NCBI RefSeq assembly: GCF_023639785.1
Contig: NZ_CP098325.1
Location: 558,001-622,000, forward strand
DNA: 64,000 bases
From: Leclercia adecarboxylata
GTDB taxonomy: Bacteria > Pseudomonadota > Gammaproteobacteria > Enterobacterales > Enterobacteriaceae
Direction: 5' to 3'
Shown here in pieces: positions 17,800-28,253 of this stretch. The stretch's first letter is position 1. Every line of letters begins with the position of its first letter. A program made the translations under genes and the position numbers. The notes under the pieces were generated by a model. It ran no database searches. It saw only the letters and a program-made list of their open reading frames with translations, and had not been told where the DNA came from.

Positions 17800-18884
17800 C
17801 AGTTACGCTCCTGGTAGTTCTTCGCGATCCAGTCCTGATAACTGCCGCTTTTCACGTTGTTGACCCACTCTTGGTTATCCAGATACCACTGCACGGTTTT
17901 GCGGATGCCGGACTCGAAGGTCTCCTGCGGCTGCCAGTTCAGCTCATGGCTCATTTTGCTGGCATCGATGGCGTAACGGCGGTCGTGGCCCGGACGGTCA
18001 GTCACGTAGGCGATCTGGTCGCGGTAGGAACCGGTCTTCGGCACCATCTCGTCGAGCAGGTCGCAGATGGTGTGGACCACGTCCAGGTTCTGCTTCTCGT
18101 TATGGCCGCCGATGTTGTAGGTCTCGCCCACCACGCCGGTCGTTACCACGGTGTACAGGGCACGGGCATGGTCTTCAACGTACAGCCAGTCGCGGATCTG
18201 ATCGCCTTTGCCGTAGACAGGCAGCGCTTTGCCGTCCAGCGCGTTGAGGATCACCAGCGGGATCAGCTTCTCAGGGAAGTGATACGGGCCATAGTTGTTG
18301 GAGCAGTTGGTGACGATGGTCGGCAGACCATAGGTACGACGCCACGCGCGCACCAGGTGATCGCTGGAGGCTTTTGACGCAGAGTACGGGCTGCTTGGCG
18401 CGTATGGCGTGGTTTCGGTAAAGAGCGGCAGCTCGGTACCGGCGCTCACTTCATCCGGGTGCGGCAGATCGCCATACACTTCGTCGGTAGAGATGTGGTG
18501 GAAACGGAACGCCTGCTTGCGGGCTTCATCCAGCTCGCTCCAGTAAGCGCGGGCTGCTTCCAGCAGCGTGTAGGTGCCGACGATGTTGGTTTCGATAAAA
18601 TCGGCCGGGCCGGTGATGGAGCGATCCACGTGGCTTTCGGCAGCCAGATGCATGACGGCATCCGGTTGATGGGTAGCAAAGACCCGATCCAGCTCTGCAC
18701 GGTTGCAGATATCCACCTGTTCAAAGGCATAACGGTCGCTTGCTGCGACCCCGGCCAGCGATTCCAGGTTGCCCGCGTAGGTAAGCTTATCAAGGTTGAT
18801 CACCGCATCCTGAGTATCACGGATGATATGGCGAACAACAGCAGAACCGATAAAACCGGCTCCACCGGTTACAAGGATTTTCAT
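17799..18884 (-). CDS. rfbB: RmlB, dTDP-glucose 4,6-dehydratase
   Basis: A 361-residue extended short-chain dehydrogenase; second step of dTDP-L-rhamnose synthesis. [13 protein letters not shown] starts near residue 7, [11 protein letters not shown] near 131 and the active-site YSASK near 167. It begins the rmlBDAC block. A 143-bp non-coding gap separates it from the glycosyltransferase gene upstream, so a separate promoter is possible. Confidence 0.96.
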   Translation of the reverse strand: MKILVTGGAGFIGSAVVRHIIRDTQDAVINLDKLTYAGNLESLAGVAASDRYAFEQVDICNRAELDRVFATHQPDAVMHLAAESHVDRSITGPADFIETNIVGTYTLLEAARAYWSELDEARKQAFRFHHISTDEVYGDLPHPDEVSAGTELPLFTETTPYAPSSPYSASKASSDHLVRAWRRTYGLPTIVTNCSNNYGPYHFPEKLIPLVILNALDGKALPVYGKGDQIRDWLYVEDHARALYTVVTTGVVGETYNIGGHNEKQNLDVVHTICDLLDEMVPKTGSYRDQIAYVTDRPGHDRRYAIDASKMSHELNWQPQETFESGIRKTVQWYLDNQEWVNNVKSGSYQDWIAKNYQERN

Positions 18885-19027
18885 AAGCGATTTTTACTTT
18901 TCTGTTGGATGAAATGGTCACCAGAACACAATCAATGCTATCCGTTCAGACCGTGTTTTAGCGTCAGGCAGTTTGAAATACAACGCCTGATGAGCCTGGA
19001 AATGATTATTTCCCTTTCCGTCCCGTT

Positions 19028-20053
19028 TTAATTAATTAACGAGTAGGAATATTCTTTCGCATTTTTCGCCAGCGTCTGACGTTTCTGCCCGGCGTTTACC
19101 AGCAGCGCCAGGGTATCGATCCACTTCTGCGGATCGTTATTCAGCAGCACGCCATTGATATTTTGTTCGATAAAGTCACTGTACGGCGCGCAGTTGCTAT
19201 ATACACCCACCGCGCCCATGCGGACGAAATCATAAAATTTTACTGGCCCGCGCGCCATATTAAATTCTGATTCGAGTAACGGTGCCAGACCGATGTCGAT
19301 CTGGTGGTGCTGGGTGTAATCCAGATAGTTCTGCCAGCTCATGGGATGCAAAACCGTCACGCGCGGCAGGTCGCGGTAGAGCTTATAGATTTCGTGCTCG
19401 CCAAAGATCTCGAAACTGGCCTGGGGACACTGGGCCAGCACGCCTGCCATTACCTCACGCAGCCAGTACTTTTCGGCCTGGTGTGAGCTTGAGCCGTGGT
19501 AGGCAATTCTCACCGGCTTTTTAACGGCCAGCAACCGCGGCGTGGGTTGCGCGGGCACCACATCGGGGTTGAGATGGGCATATTTGCTGGCCAGATAGGG
19601 CGTCGACACCCAGATGGTGTCGCAGTGCGAGGTGATCCAGCGATGCTGGGCCGCAGAGCGTCGGATGATTTTCGTCCGGTAGGCTTTCGGCAGCGCCCCT
19701 AGCGCGGACGGGTCGAACAGATCGTCATCCATGAAATAGACAACCTGCGACAGATCGTCGATGTTGCGCGCAATTTCGCGCTGCCACTCGGCGGAGATAA
19801 AACGGATGACCACAATGGCCGCCCCTTTATCCACCTCGATAGCGGGCGTGGTTAAGGTATCCACCAGCTGACAGACCGCGCCAGGGAAGCGGCTTCGGAT
19901 GGCCGCTTCGAAATAGGCCAGCGTCGGGGAATTCCCTTCATGCAAAATCAACAGCGAGCGGCACTCTGTCCAGATGTCCGGTTGCGCCTCGCTGCTTTGC
20001 TTATTCAACTTCAGATAGGGTTTGAAGAGTGCCTTTCTGATCAGTTCGTCCAT
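19028..20053 (-). CDS. capsule glycosyltransferase (GT4-like)
   Basis: A 341-residue protein with a probable GT-B fold. A nucleotide-sugar-binding half is suggested by PVRIAYHGSSSHQAEKYWL near residue 181, FEIFGEHE and the C-terminal GLAPLLESEFNMARGPVKF near 256, where E-x7-E type residues of retaining GT4 enzymes lie. It begins 13 bp inside the end of the upstream two-domain glycosyltransferase gene, so the two are probably translated together. It is probably one of the transferases that build the capsule repeat; donor and linkage are unknown. Confidence 0.7.
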   Translation of the reverse strand: MDELIRKALFKPYLKLNKQSSEAQPDIWTECRSLLILHEGNSPTLAYFEAAIRSRFPGAVCQLVDTLTTPAIEVDKGAAIVVIRFISAEWQREIARNIDDLSQVVYFMDDDLFDPSALGALPKAYRTKIIRRSAAQHRWITSHCDTIWVSTPYLASKYAHLNPDVVPAQPTPRLLAVKKPVRIAYHGSSSHQAEKYWLREVMAGVLAQCPQASFEIFGEHEIYKLYRDLPRVTVLHPMSWQNYLDYTQHHQIDIGLAPLLESEFNMARGPVKFYDFVRMGAVGVYSNCAPYSDFIEQNINGVLLNNDPQKWIDTLALLVNAGQKRQTLAKNAKEYSYSLIN

Positions 20054-22062
20054 GGCAGCACCACATTAGGAGTATGACTTAACGAGAAATCGGGCCGGTC
20101 ATAGCTCAGGTTGGGATTGTATGCAGGATCGTGGGTAAGCCGCTGTGCCCAGCGCTTTTTCATGTAACGCAGTTCACCCTGGGAGCGTGCCAGCTGTTCT
20201 GGCGTGACGTCTTTGCCGCGGGAGACCGACTCGTGGTGGTACAGCTCGGCAAACGGCGTCCAGACGATCCGCCAGCCTGCCTCGCCAACCCGCAGACAGT
20301 AATCCACGTCGTTAAAGGCCACCGGCAGGTTCACTTCATCTAAGCCGTTAAGGGACAAAAAGAGCTGGCGATGGGTAAGCAGGCAGGCCGCCGTCACGGC
20401 GGACAGCTCCTGGGCACTCACCGCCCTGCGCTGGTAGCCGGGTTCATCGGCAGCCAGGCCACAGTGAAAATGATCGGCGCAGCCGCCGGGCCCGACGGCA
20501 TCGCCCGCATGCTGAACGCGGCCATCACCGTAGAAGAGCCTCGCCCCAACAATCCCCACGCCCGGACGCAGCAGGTGAGAGACCATCTCATCCAGCCACA
20601 GGGGGCTTATCACTTCGGTGTCGTTGTTGAGCAGGCAGATAAGCTCGCCCGTGGCCTCACGCACCCCGGCGTTGTTGATCGCCGAGTAGTTAAACGGGTG
20701 ATCCCAGGCAATAACCCGCACCCCGTACTCCCGGGTAATGTGCGCAAAATAGGCCAGCGTATCGGGGTCGTCGCTCTGGTTATCCATCACCATGATTTCA
20801 ATGTTCGGGTAACGGGTGTGCTGCACCAGGCTTTCAATGCATGGGCGAAGGTGCGCCAGACCATTGCGGGTGGGAATAATCACCGAAACCCGCGGGAGCT
20901 GTTCCGGCAGTGGCCAGCGCCAGCGGCAGATGCCATGCGGAGCAGACTCCAGCGTCACCCCAACGGGCAGGTTTTGCAGCTGGCTTGCCAGCGTTTCGTA
21001 GCCATCCTGCTGAGGAAGCGCATCCGGGACGTGCATCAGCAGAGCAGGGATGTGCGCAATCTCGTTGGGCGCAAGCTGGTGGGCCAGCTGTAGCCACCCG
21101 CGATAGTTTTCGGCTCCGTCCTGCGGGATGGCAGCCGTGCCCTGTTCCCGCCAGAGGCCACTCCAGCCGATATAGTTCTGGCTGTGCAGCAGGGTTTCGT
21201 TCCAGTCTGGCTTGAAGTCCGGCGAGTGGCGCTTACCTTTTTCATCCAGCAGATCGTGATCGCCGTAGATCCATTTTGCCTCAGGCGTCTGGCGCAGCTG
21301 GTGCGCCAGCCATACCAGAGCGGCAGGCGCGAGTTCCGCCCCAATCGGAATGGCCCACTGCCACTCATCCGCGGGCCTGCCTTCAGTAGAGGGCTGTACC
21401 AGCACGGTGATATGCGTAGCCGGATAACAGAGCCCCGCAATGCTGGCGAGCGTGCGCTGGCGCGCTGCCTCATCGCCGCCGTTCACCAGATGCAGGCAGA
21501 CGCGGGGCAGGTTGCCCCAGCGGGCCAGCAGACGGTCGATCAGGCGGCGTTCACCGGGCTGTACGATATCGAAATTTGCCAGCCAGTGTTCATAGGCGTG
21601 CAGCGGCCTGTCGTCGCGGATCTTGCCTACCAGGTCGTAAGCCTGCTGTAAATCGGTAAACCACAGGTGCCAGGAGAGCCCCAGACGCCTGCGCTTTTGC
21701 GCATTCAGACGCTGATAAAAAGGCCACACCCGGCGCAGACGGCGCCAGACGCTGTTGGCCGCTGACACCTTTGCAAAACGGGTAATGTTAAGCTGGCATT
21801 CTGCTCCTTCGCTGCTGGCGAGCAGCCCCACCTGGCAGGCTCCCACCGGCAGCCAGACCAGCTCCTGCAGGGTGCCACGGCGGGTGATGGGCAGGATCTG
21901 CTCATGCCAGACGCCCTGACACTGCCAGCGCAGGCGAGTTTCACCTCGCGGCTGACGGGCACGCAGGGTGCCCTGGATCAGAAACCAGCCCGCGCGCAGT
22001 AAAGAAGAGTCTGGCAGCGCCAGAGGGTGCCAGTGGTAATCGCTTTGCATTAGTGGATTCAT
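20041..22062 (-). CDS. large glycosyltransferase with two GT2-like domains
   Basis: A 673-residue protein. The C-terminal half is a clear GT2 domain: PRVSVIIPTRNG near residue 390, then LLNNDTEVISPLWLDEM with the acidic NND motif and FNDVDYCLRVGEAGWRIVWTP. A second, weaker GT2-like domain precedes it (YGDHDLLDEKGKRHSPDFKP near 295). The layout resembles O-antigen rhamnosyltransferases. I prefer the ATG at 22062; upstream in-frame codons overlap the previous gene. No good Shine-Dalgarno is seen, and a stem-loop lies just before the start. The rml genes nearby suggest a rhamnosyl donor (inference). Confidence 0.75.
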   Translation of the reverse strand: MNPLMQSDYHWHPLALPDSSLLRAGWFLIQGTLRARQPRGETRLRWQCQGVWHEQILPITRRGTLQELVWLPVGACQVGLLASSEGAECQLNITRFAKVSAANSVWRRLRRVWPFYQRLNAQKRRRLGLSWHLWFTDLQQAYDLVGKIRDDRPLHAYEHWLANFDIVQPGERRLIDRLLARWGNLPRVCLHLVNGGDEAARQRTLASIAGLCYPATHITVLVQPSTEGRPADEWQWAIPIGAELAPAALVWLAHQLRQTPEAKWIYGDHDLLDEKGKRHSPDFKPDWNETLLHSQNYIGWSGLWREQGTAAIPQDGAENYRGWLQLAHQLAPNEIAHIPALLMHVPDALPQQDGYETLASQLQNLPVGVTLESAPHGICRWRWPLPEQLPRVSVIIPTRNGLAHLRPCIESLVQHTRYPNIEIMVMDNQSDDPDTLAYFAHITREYGVRVIAWDHPFNYSAINNAGVREATGELICLLNNDTEVISPLWLDEMVSHLLRPGVGIVGARLFYGDGRVQHAGDAVGPGGCADHFHCGLAADEPGYQRRAVSAQELSAVTAACLLTHRQLFLSLNGLDEVNLPVAFNDVDYCLRVGEAGWRIVWTPFAELYHHESVSRGKDVTPEQLARSQGELRYMKKRWAQRLTHDPAYNPNLSYDRPDFSLSHTPNVVLPWTN

Positions 22063-22068
22063 TACCCG

Positions 22069-22089
22069 GAAGCGGGGGAGACCCGCTTC
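22069..22089 (-). promoter_or_regulatory. stem-loop directly before the two-domain glycosyltransferase start
   Basis: GAAGCGGG and CCCGCTTC make a perfect 8-bp stem with a 5-base loop, 6 bp before the ATG at 22062. It occupies the place of the ribosome-binding site and could either end transcripts from upstream or limit translation. Confidence 0.45.
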
Positions 22090-22120
22090 TGACTCCTGTC
22101 GAAATATGAAAAAACGTAGA

Positions 22121-23029
22121 TTAGCCGATGAGCTTTTTGACGCGCGATGCCAGCCAGGAGTTGCTTTTCTGAGGGCTCTCTTCTGCTGGCAAGGCATCCA
22201 GCTGGGCCTGTATCGCGGCCATTTCTGCTTTGACTTTAGGGGCCATGGCCGCCGCCAGCAGGCAGGTCTCGTCGTTGCGATCGTGGGCTTTGAAATAGGC
22301 TTTGTGTTTTACGCGCTTGGCCGTAGCGGCGCTGCCGCGCAGGTGCTTGCCGAGCAGGAACTCTTCCAGGGATTTGACCACATAGTGGTTAACCCGTACT
22401 CCGTTCCAGATCACTTCTTCGCTGACGCCGTTGCCATGCTTTGGGTGTGAAACCAGATCGTTGCCCAGCGCATCGATATAGCGGCCATAGCGCAGTTCGG
22501 CATGATGGGGGTTGTTAAAGAAACTTGCGTTGTTGGGCCTGACGATGCTCTTAAAATTTTTATTGGCATTGAATTGCTGAGGCGCACGCTGGGTAAAGCG
22601 CTCGGTCACTAAGCCCTCTTCGGCAAACAGTTCTCCGTTTGAACCAAAGTTAGCCCAGTTAAGGGCGACCGCGCTGACGGAGGGGTCGCTAAACCATTCA
22701 TCAAGACTCCTGGAGAGGCTTTTCTCAGGATCGAGTGGCACCAGGAACTCGTCGGCATCAATAAAGGCCAGTAAATCAATATCTGTGCTGCAACTGCGTA
22801 AAATACGTTCATAAGCGGGAAGCTGCGGCTTTTGTTCCCCGATGGTAGGAAAGTCCAGCACAGTCACTATGCCCAGTCTTTCCAGCCCATCAAGAAAAGC
22901 TCGCGAACCATCATTACTGCCATTATCCGCAATAATAAACCCGCTTACCCCTACGACCCTGTGGTATGCAATCCACTCAAGCAGGGCTTCCATTTCGTTT
23001 TTTATAATTGCGGCGACAAATAATTTCAA
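22121..23029 (-). CDS. glycosyltransferase family 2 protein (Glyco_tranf_2_4 type)
   Basis: A 302-residue protein that starts KLFVAAIIKNEMEALLEWIAYH, the hallmark of the GT2_4 subgroup. It contains IADNGSNDGSR near residue 33 and the metal-binding DxD in AFIDADEFLVPL near 90. The later HPKHGNG...VNHYVVKS segment is also typical. It is probably a capsule transferase; the sugar is unknown. It lies between ugd (88 bp) and the two-domain glycosyltransferase gene. Confidence 0.82.
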   Translation of the reverse strand: MKLFVAAIIKNEMEALLEWIAYHRVVGVSGFIIADNGSNDGSRAFLDGLERLGIVTVLDFPTIGEQKPQLPAYERILRSCSTDIDLLAFIDADEFLVPLDPEKSLSRSLDEWFSDPSVSAVALNWANFGSNGELFAEEGLVTERFTQRAPQQFNANKNFKSIVRPNNASFFNNPHHAELRYGRYIDALGNDLVSHPKHGNGVSEEVIWNGVRVNHYVVKSLEEFLLGKHLRGSAATAKRVKHKAYFKAHDRNDETCLLAAAMAPKVKAEMAAIQAQLDALPAEESPQKSNSWLASRVKKLIG

Positions 23030-23084
23030 AATGCATTCTCAATTAAAAAATGTGTGACAGTATTAACTGTACGCATTGCTAATG

Positions 23085-23105
23085 AAGAGGGGAATAACCC
23101 CTCTT
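23085..23105. terminator. hairpin between ugd and the downstream glycosyltransferase
   Basis: AAGAGGGG and CCCCTCTT form a perfect 8-bp stem with loop AATAA, 12 bp past the ugd stop. The best T run (TTTTT) is on the plus-strand side; on the minus strand TTCATT follows. It would attenuate rather than fully stop capsule transcription. Confidence 0.55.
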
Positions 23106-23117
23106 TTTCAGGGCATT

Positions 23118-24284
23118 TCAATCTGAGCCAAATAGATCGCGGGTATAAACCTTATCTGCGACGTCAGCTAAGTCGCGAGCCATCCGGTTACAGAGAATCA
23201 CATCGCTGATTTCCTTGAATTCTTCGAGGTCGCGAATGACCCGGGAATTATAGAAGGTTTCTTCATTGATGGTTGGTTCAAAGACGACGACCTCAATTCC
23301 TTTCGCTTTTATCCGCTTCATGATCCCCTGAATCGCGGAGGAGCGGAAGTTATCAGAACCGGCTTTCATGACCAGGCGATGGATACCCACTACCCTAGGC
23401 TGACGGGCGATTACGCTGTCGGCAATAAAATCCTTACGAGTCGTATTCGCATCGACAATGGCGCGGATCAGGTTGTTAGGCACTTCCTGATAGTTTGCTA
23501 ACAGCTGCTTGGTATCTTTCGGCAGACAGTAGCCGCCATAGCCAAACGAAGGGTTGTTATAATGCGTGCCAATACGCGGATCCAGACCAATGCCTTCAAT
23601 AATCTGACGACTATCTAACCCATGCGACTGAGCGTAGGTATCCAGCTCGTTAAAATAGGCAACTCGCATGGCGAGGTAGGTATTTGCAAACAGCTTAATA
23701 GCTTCGGCTTCGGTACTACCGGTTAACAGTACCTGTACATCCTGCTTAATGGCACCTTCTTTGAGCAAGTCGGCAAAACGCTGCGCACGCTCGCTGCATT
23801 CACCTACCACAATACGTGATGGATACAGGTTGTCATAAAGCGCGCGTCCTTCGCGCAAGAACTCTGGGGAGAAAATCAGATTCTCGGTGCCAAACTCCTG
23901 GCGCATGCGTTCGGTAAAGCCCACCGGGATAGTGGACTTGATGACCATAACCGCGTGCGGGTTAATGCTCATGACATCGCGAATAACGGCTTCAACGGTG
24001 CTTGTGTTGAAGTAGTTGGTCTTAGGATCGTAATCGGTCGGCGTGGCGATAATGACAAACTCAGCATCCTGATAGGCTTCGACTTTGTCCAGCGTAGCCC
24101 GGAGATTAAGAGGCTTATTAGCTAAGTAGTCTTCAAGCTCTTTATCAGCGATGGGGGACTGGCGTTGGTTGATTTTTTCGACTTTTTCGGGCACTACATC
24201 AAGTGCAATGACTTGATGATGCTGAGATAATAGTACGGCGTTTGACAGGCCGACATAACCAGTTCCGACAATAGTAATTTTCAT
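23118..24284 (-). CDS. ugd: Ugd, UDP-glucose 6-dehydrogenase
   Basis: A 388-residue enzyme that oxidises UDP-glucose to UDP-glucuronate. The NAD-binding motif [10 protein letters not shown] lies at residues ~7-16, [14 protein letters not shown] near 140, and the catalytic Cys in [14 protein letters not shown] near 253. It resembles the short (388-residue) E. coli Ugd form. In the capsule locus it supplies UDP-glucuronate or a derived acid sugar, so an acidic polymer is likely. It lies at the border between the moderately GC-rich genes and the AT-rich block upstream. Confidence 0.95.
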   Translation of the reverse strand: MKITIVGTGYVGLSNAVLLSQHHQVIALDVVPEKVEKINQRQSPIADKELEDYLANKPLNLRATLDKVEAYQDAEFVIIATPTDYDPKTNYFNTSTVEAVIRDVMSINPHAVMVIKSTIPVGFTERMRQEFGTENLIFSPEFLREGRALYDNLYPSRIVVGECSERAQRFADLLKEGAIKQDVQVLLTGSTEAEAIKLFANTYLAMRVAYFNELDTYAQSHGLDSRQIIEGIGLDPRIGTHYNNPSFGYGGYCLPKDTKQLLANYQEVPNNLIRAIVDANTTRKDFIADSVIARQPRVVGIHRLVMKAGSDNFRSSAIQGIMKRIKAKGIEVVVFEPTINEETFYNSRVIRDLEEFKEISDVILCNRMARDLADVADKVYTRDLFGSD

Positions 24285-24310
24285 TAGATCACTTATTTTG
24301 TTATGATTAA

Positions 24311-25540
24311 TTATTGTTCTAATTTAATTAAAGAATGGATAAATTCTAAAAATTCCTCAGTATTAATCTCCCAAGCTCTATGCCTTTTGGGTTTATCAAA
24401 GTCTATAGATGTTCCAAAGAAGACGTTTAAATTCAATTTTTTCATAGATGAGATTAATAAATCATCCGGGAGATAAAAGTTAGGAGGGGCACAAATAACA
24501 ACATTTGTAGATTGAGCTGAGAAAGCTGAAAGATACATTTGACTACCAACAGGGCCAACGATAATCTTTGCGCTTTTCATAATAGACAATTGTTGTTCAA
24601 TACCTATCTTTTCTGGTGAAATGATATCAAACCCTATACCTTTCAATTTATGTTCAAGTTCATGTTCATTGGTTAAAGGTCTGTCAGGGACATTAGCTCG
24701 GCTTAGATAAACGTAATTTTTATTATCTTTACAATTTTCGGCCAAATCCATTAAAGTATCATAAACTTCGGCTTGATATTCTGATCCCCAATGATGGGTT
24801 TTGTAAGAAATATCGGGGACAAAAATCCTCTGTAGAATAGCATGTTTTGGAGAAAACACTATATTACTAAGATTAATACCGAATTTTTCTAACAAGCTCA
24901 AAGCATATGGTTTGATCGAATCTTCATATATAATATATTTTAGTTTTGTCTTTATATGATCAGGGATATATTTTAAAGCCCATAATCTGGAAAGACCTTC
25001 AACAAGAAAATGACCAAAATGATGATGAATACTGCCTATGAAGTAATAATCACCATATAATATAGTTGGGGATTCCAATGCTTCGCTAGATAAAAAATAT
25101 TCACCGTTTTCATTGTTAATTAAATTTCGAGGGAGCGTGTTTGAGCCATCCAAAACACCAAGCGAAGCATTTAATATTGAGTAGTTCCCTGTCAGTAATA
25201 ACTGTCCAGAATCATGATAAACAGAGTCTCTGTTTTCAATTCGACCACCAAATATATGTGCGTTATGTAAATTATTTAAAACTATTGGTTGAAATCGGTT
25301 TGTATGTATTTTGTTCCAAATACTGCCTTTAGTCCAAACATCTGGAACCATTATTGCTAAAGCTTTTCTCTTATACTCATCAGGTACATGCGGCACCGTA
25401 TTTACGAAATTACAATTATCAATAGATGTAGATAAGGGTAATCCAAAGACGAATGACACATCTTGTTTGCTAGAAAAAAACTCTGATAAATCTGTTACAG
25501 TTGGCAAATTATCGATTTTATTGCAAACAATTTTATTCAT
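24311..25540 (-). CDS. GT61/DUF563 glycosyltransferase
   Basis: A 409-residue protein with the DUF563 pattern: [19 protein letters not shown] near residue 175, [20 protein letters not shown] near 275 and a C-terminal [19 protein letters not shown] near 318. GT61 enzymes transfer GlcNAc or pentoses in eukaryotes and occur in bacterial capsule and O-antigen loci. I start at 25540 (MNKIVCNK), 8 bp inside the end of the upstream gene. The DNA is AT-rich, in contrast to the backbone, which indicates acquired region-2 material. Confidence 0.78.
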   Translation of the reverse strand: MNKIVCNKIDNLPTVTDLSEFFSSKQDVSFVFGLPLSTSIDNCNFVNTVPHVPDEYKRKALAIMVPDVWTKGSIWNKIHTNRFQPIVLNNLHNAHIFGGRIENRDSVYHDSGQLLLTGNYSILNASLGVLDGSNTLPRNLINNENGEYFLSSEALESPTILYGDYYFIGSIHHHFGHFLVEGLSRLWALKYIPDHIKTKLKYIIYEDSIKPYALSLLEKFGINLSNIVFSPKHAILQRIFVPDISYKTHHWGSEYQAEVYDTLMDLAENCKDNKNYVYLSRANVPDRPLTNEHELEHKLKGIGFDIISPEKIGIEQQLSIMKSAKIIVGPVGSQMYLSAFSAQSTNVVICAPPNFYLPDDLLISSMKKLNLNVFFGTSIDFDKPKRHRAWEINTEEFLEFIHSLIKLEQ

Positions 25541-28253
25541 ATGACACCACAGACATGAACTTACTTCCATATTGGCAATGCAAAAATTGTTTATACAAGG
25601 AAGTGTATTGCTCGCTCATCCAATTAGTTGTATTGGTTGCGCCAGTGCTTTCTTGCCAAAGATTTAATTTCTCAACTTTGTCATTATAATCTTGATGATT
25701 CTTAAGTACGTTTATTATGAAAGATTTACACTCTTGAGCACTGATATCGCTTTTGACTAGCCAACCTGCACCAGAATTTTTGATTCGGTTACCGACAGCT
25801 CCTAATTCAATGCCTAATACTGGAGTACCCGCAGCCCACATTTCTGTAAGAGTATGACAGAAGGTTTCAGGCCATAAAGAAAGCACCACACCTAAATGGG
25901 GTTTTATTTCTTTTATCTTTTCAACAATATCATCACGTGTATATGTTCCATGATGTATGCCGACGCCATTGAGTTCTGATGCAACCTTACCTAAAAAATG
26001 GAACTCAAGTTTGTTTTGCTTATCCTGTGAAATTATTTGCTTAATAAGTAAAGCACCTTTTGCAACAGAAATATTGCCAGGAACTATCACTCTTATTTTT
26101 TCTGGGCTGGAATCAAGCATTTCCGCACGATACATCTGGATGAAATCTCTACCATGAGGAATAACATGAAATTTCTCCTCAATGTGCGGAAATATCTTAC
26201 ATATTTGTTCTTTTGCCGAATCATCAGTGGTAATTACAGCATCACAATACGACAAGAAGTTTTTAAACTGCTCACGCCATCTATAAATATAATTATTTTT
26301 TAAGTTTGTTATTTCACCATCTTCCCATAATGCAATTTTACAATCTTTTCCTTTGTTGTTGCATGTGCCTGCGCAATATTCACCAGATTCATTACTAAGC
26401 GTGACCGTCGGGCAAATGGAGTAAAAATCATGCATTGAATAAATTACAGGGATGTTCATTGATTTGGCAATATAAGGAAGGTTCAAACTATGCCAGGCAA
26501 TATGTCTAATATGTAGCAGCTCTATTTTATGTTTGAATAATATATCAGCAACAATGATATCATATTCTTCAGACCGGTGTTCTAAGGCATTAATTGAAAC
26601 GCCTAATTGGACTTCTTCGATACTGTGTAATTCTCCATCAACTAATTTTGAAAGATAAATCACTGACTTGTCGCATCTCAATAAATAGCAACTATATTTA
26701 TGCGATATGGCACGCATTAAATCTAAATTTGTTTGAGGTGTGCCACCTGTAGTTGTTGAAATTACAAATAAAGCTCTTGGTAATACTATGCTATCTTTTT
26801 GTAATACCGACCTGATATTTGAGCGCAAAAGATGGAATTCAACATCATGGAATCGTGTCGTTAACTTTTTATATTCTGGATAATCTGAGCGCAGTTGTCT
26901 GGCTCCGTCTTCCATAAGTTTAATTTTGTCATCTTTAAAACTTTGGCTTCTTTTATGATAAACAAAAGCTTTATCACAGATTAAATTATTCCAACCGGCG
27001 CGAAATGCTCTCATACATAAATCATTTTCTTCCCCATAGCCGATTGGATATTTAACCTCATCGAAGACTCCAAATTTATTAAGGAAGTCCCTTCTGATAT
27101 AGAAGCAAAATCCATTTCCAGTTGGAACTGAAATATTATTTCCTGATGTGTTTTGTGTAATTAAACGTGCATGTTCTTCATATGTTAATCCAGATTTGAT
27201 TTCATTATATTGCCCTATATCAGGAACAGAAAATGCACCTGAGTTATCTGAAAGAGCAGTAACAGTTGCTACCTGATTTCTTGAATAGGCAACATATTTT
27301 AAAGAATCTAACCAGCGATGAGTAGTTACAGTATCGCTATTCAATAAAACAATATCATTTTCATTGCTCAATGAAATTGCTTTGTTTACTGTTTTAGTAT
27401 AACCAAGGTTTACTTTGTTAGTTACATGCATGAAACCGTATTTTTTATTGAATTCTTGAAGGAGGCCAGAAATTCTTTCATCTGGGCTGCAATCATCAAT
27501 CATCAATACTTGCACATCATTATTCAATGTTTTAACTAAGGAATTCAAACAATCTTCTACGGCTTCGTATGCATTATATATAGGTATTACTACAGTTATT
27601 TTCCTAATTTTCTGAGAGTTAAGTGCATCTATATAACGAGAGCTAAAGACGTTTTTTTGATATTCACTTTTATAGGTTCTATTGCTTTTATTAAGCGATA
27701 CGGAAGTACCGGAGAATTTTAAATCAATAATAGAACCATTTTTGATAATACCATCTTGGAATGTGAGTGTGAATCCAGCACATTCACCAGGAAGACCTTT
27801 CCTTATAAGATCACCTCGCTTCTTATCAGTCTTGATCTTCATTAAGAAAATATCATTAATATACACATCTATCTGAACAGGTTTTCCTGGCTGCATCTCA
27901 TCTATAGCCCAGCCACGTAGTTCAGTTGTTGAAAGCGCATCAAAATAACCGCGACAACTTGTAGTGCTTTTTAGCTGTTTAGTCTCGTTGCTTTTAGTTG
28001 AAATGCTTTTATTATTATTGCTATCAATTAACTTACATAGATCAACTAAATTTGAGATGACATTATAGTTTTCGATCTGAAAAGTATTTGATGGTTTTCT
28101 TTTAAGATAAAAACCATACTTAATATAGTGTTCAATTGGCTCAATACCTGTTTTAACTACATCTGGATATTCTTTAGAATACCAAGTTGGATCAACTAAA
28201 CCAATTGAGGATACTTTATTTAATAAATTTGAATAACTCATTGTCTCGTCCAT
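25533..28253 (-). CDS. bifunctional GT2-GT4 glycosyltransferase with N-terminal PDV/HY repeat
   Basis: A 906-residue protein. Residues ~19-55 form one repeat of the type WYSKEYPDV...GIEPIEHYIKYG, followed by a beta-rich linker (~95-195). A GT2 domain starts near residue 218 (KITVVIPIYNAYEAVEDCLN) with metal-binding LLNSDTV near 303 and EENDLCMRAFRAGW. A GT4-like GT-B domain fills the C-terminal ~400 residues (IVPGNISVAKGALLI near 720, then LWPETFCHTLTEMWAAGTPV near 790). Two transferase activities in one chain suggest it makes two linkages of the capsule repeat. Its ATG overlaps the upstream stop by one base (TAATG). AT-rich DNA. Confidence 0.8.
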   Translation of the reverse strand: MDETMSYSNLLNKVSSIGLVDPTWYSKEYPDVVKTGIEPIEHYIKYGFYLKRKPSNTFQIENYNVISNLVDLCKLIDSNNNKSISTKSNETKQLKSTTSCRGYFDALSTTELRGWAIDEMQPGKPVQIDVYINDIFLMKIKTDKKRGDLIRKGLPGECAGFTLTFQDGIIKNGSIIDLKFSGTSVSLNKSNRTYKSEYQKNVFSSRYIDALNSQKIRKITVVIPIYNAYEAVEDCLNSLVKTLNNDVQVLMIDDCSPDERISGLLQEFNKKYGFMHVTNKVNLGYTKTVNKAISLSNENDIVLLNSDTVTTHRWLDSLKYVAYSRNQVATVTALSDNSGAFSVPDIGQYNEIKSGLTYEEHARLITQNTSGNNISVPTGNGFCFYIRRDFLNKFGVFDEVKYPIGYGEENDLCMRAFRAGWNNLICDKAFVYHKRSQSFKDDKIKLMEDGARQLRSDYPEYKKLTTRFHDVEFHLLRSNIRSVLQKDSIVLPRALFVISTTTGGTPQTNLDLMRAISHKYSCYLLRCDKSVIYLSKLVDGELHSIEEVQLGVSINALEHRSEEYDIIVADILFKHKIELLHIRHIAWHSLNLPYIAKSMNIPVIYSMHDFYSICPTVTLSNESGEYCAGTCNNKGKDCKIALWEDGEITNLKNNYIYRWREQFKNFLSYCDAVITTDDSAKEQICKIFPHIEEKFHVIPHGRDFIQMYRAEMLDSSPEKIRVIVPGNISVAKGALLIKQIISQDKQNKLEFHFLGKVASELNGVGIHHGTYTRDDIVEKIKEIKPHLGVVLSLWPETFCHTLTEMWAAGTPVLGIELGAVGNRIKNSGAGWLVKSDISAQECKSFIINVLKNHQDYNDKVEKLNLWQESTGATNTTNWMSEQYTSLYKQFLHCQYGSKFMSVVSYE

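Noticed and set aside
20041..22197. An upstream start at 22197 for the two-domain glycosyltransferase
   Set aside because: The added 45 residues overlap the end of the neighbouring glycosyltransferase gene and look non-coding; the start at 22062 is preferred.
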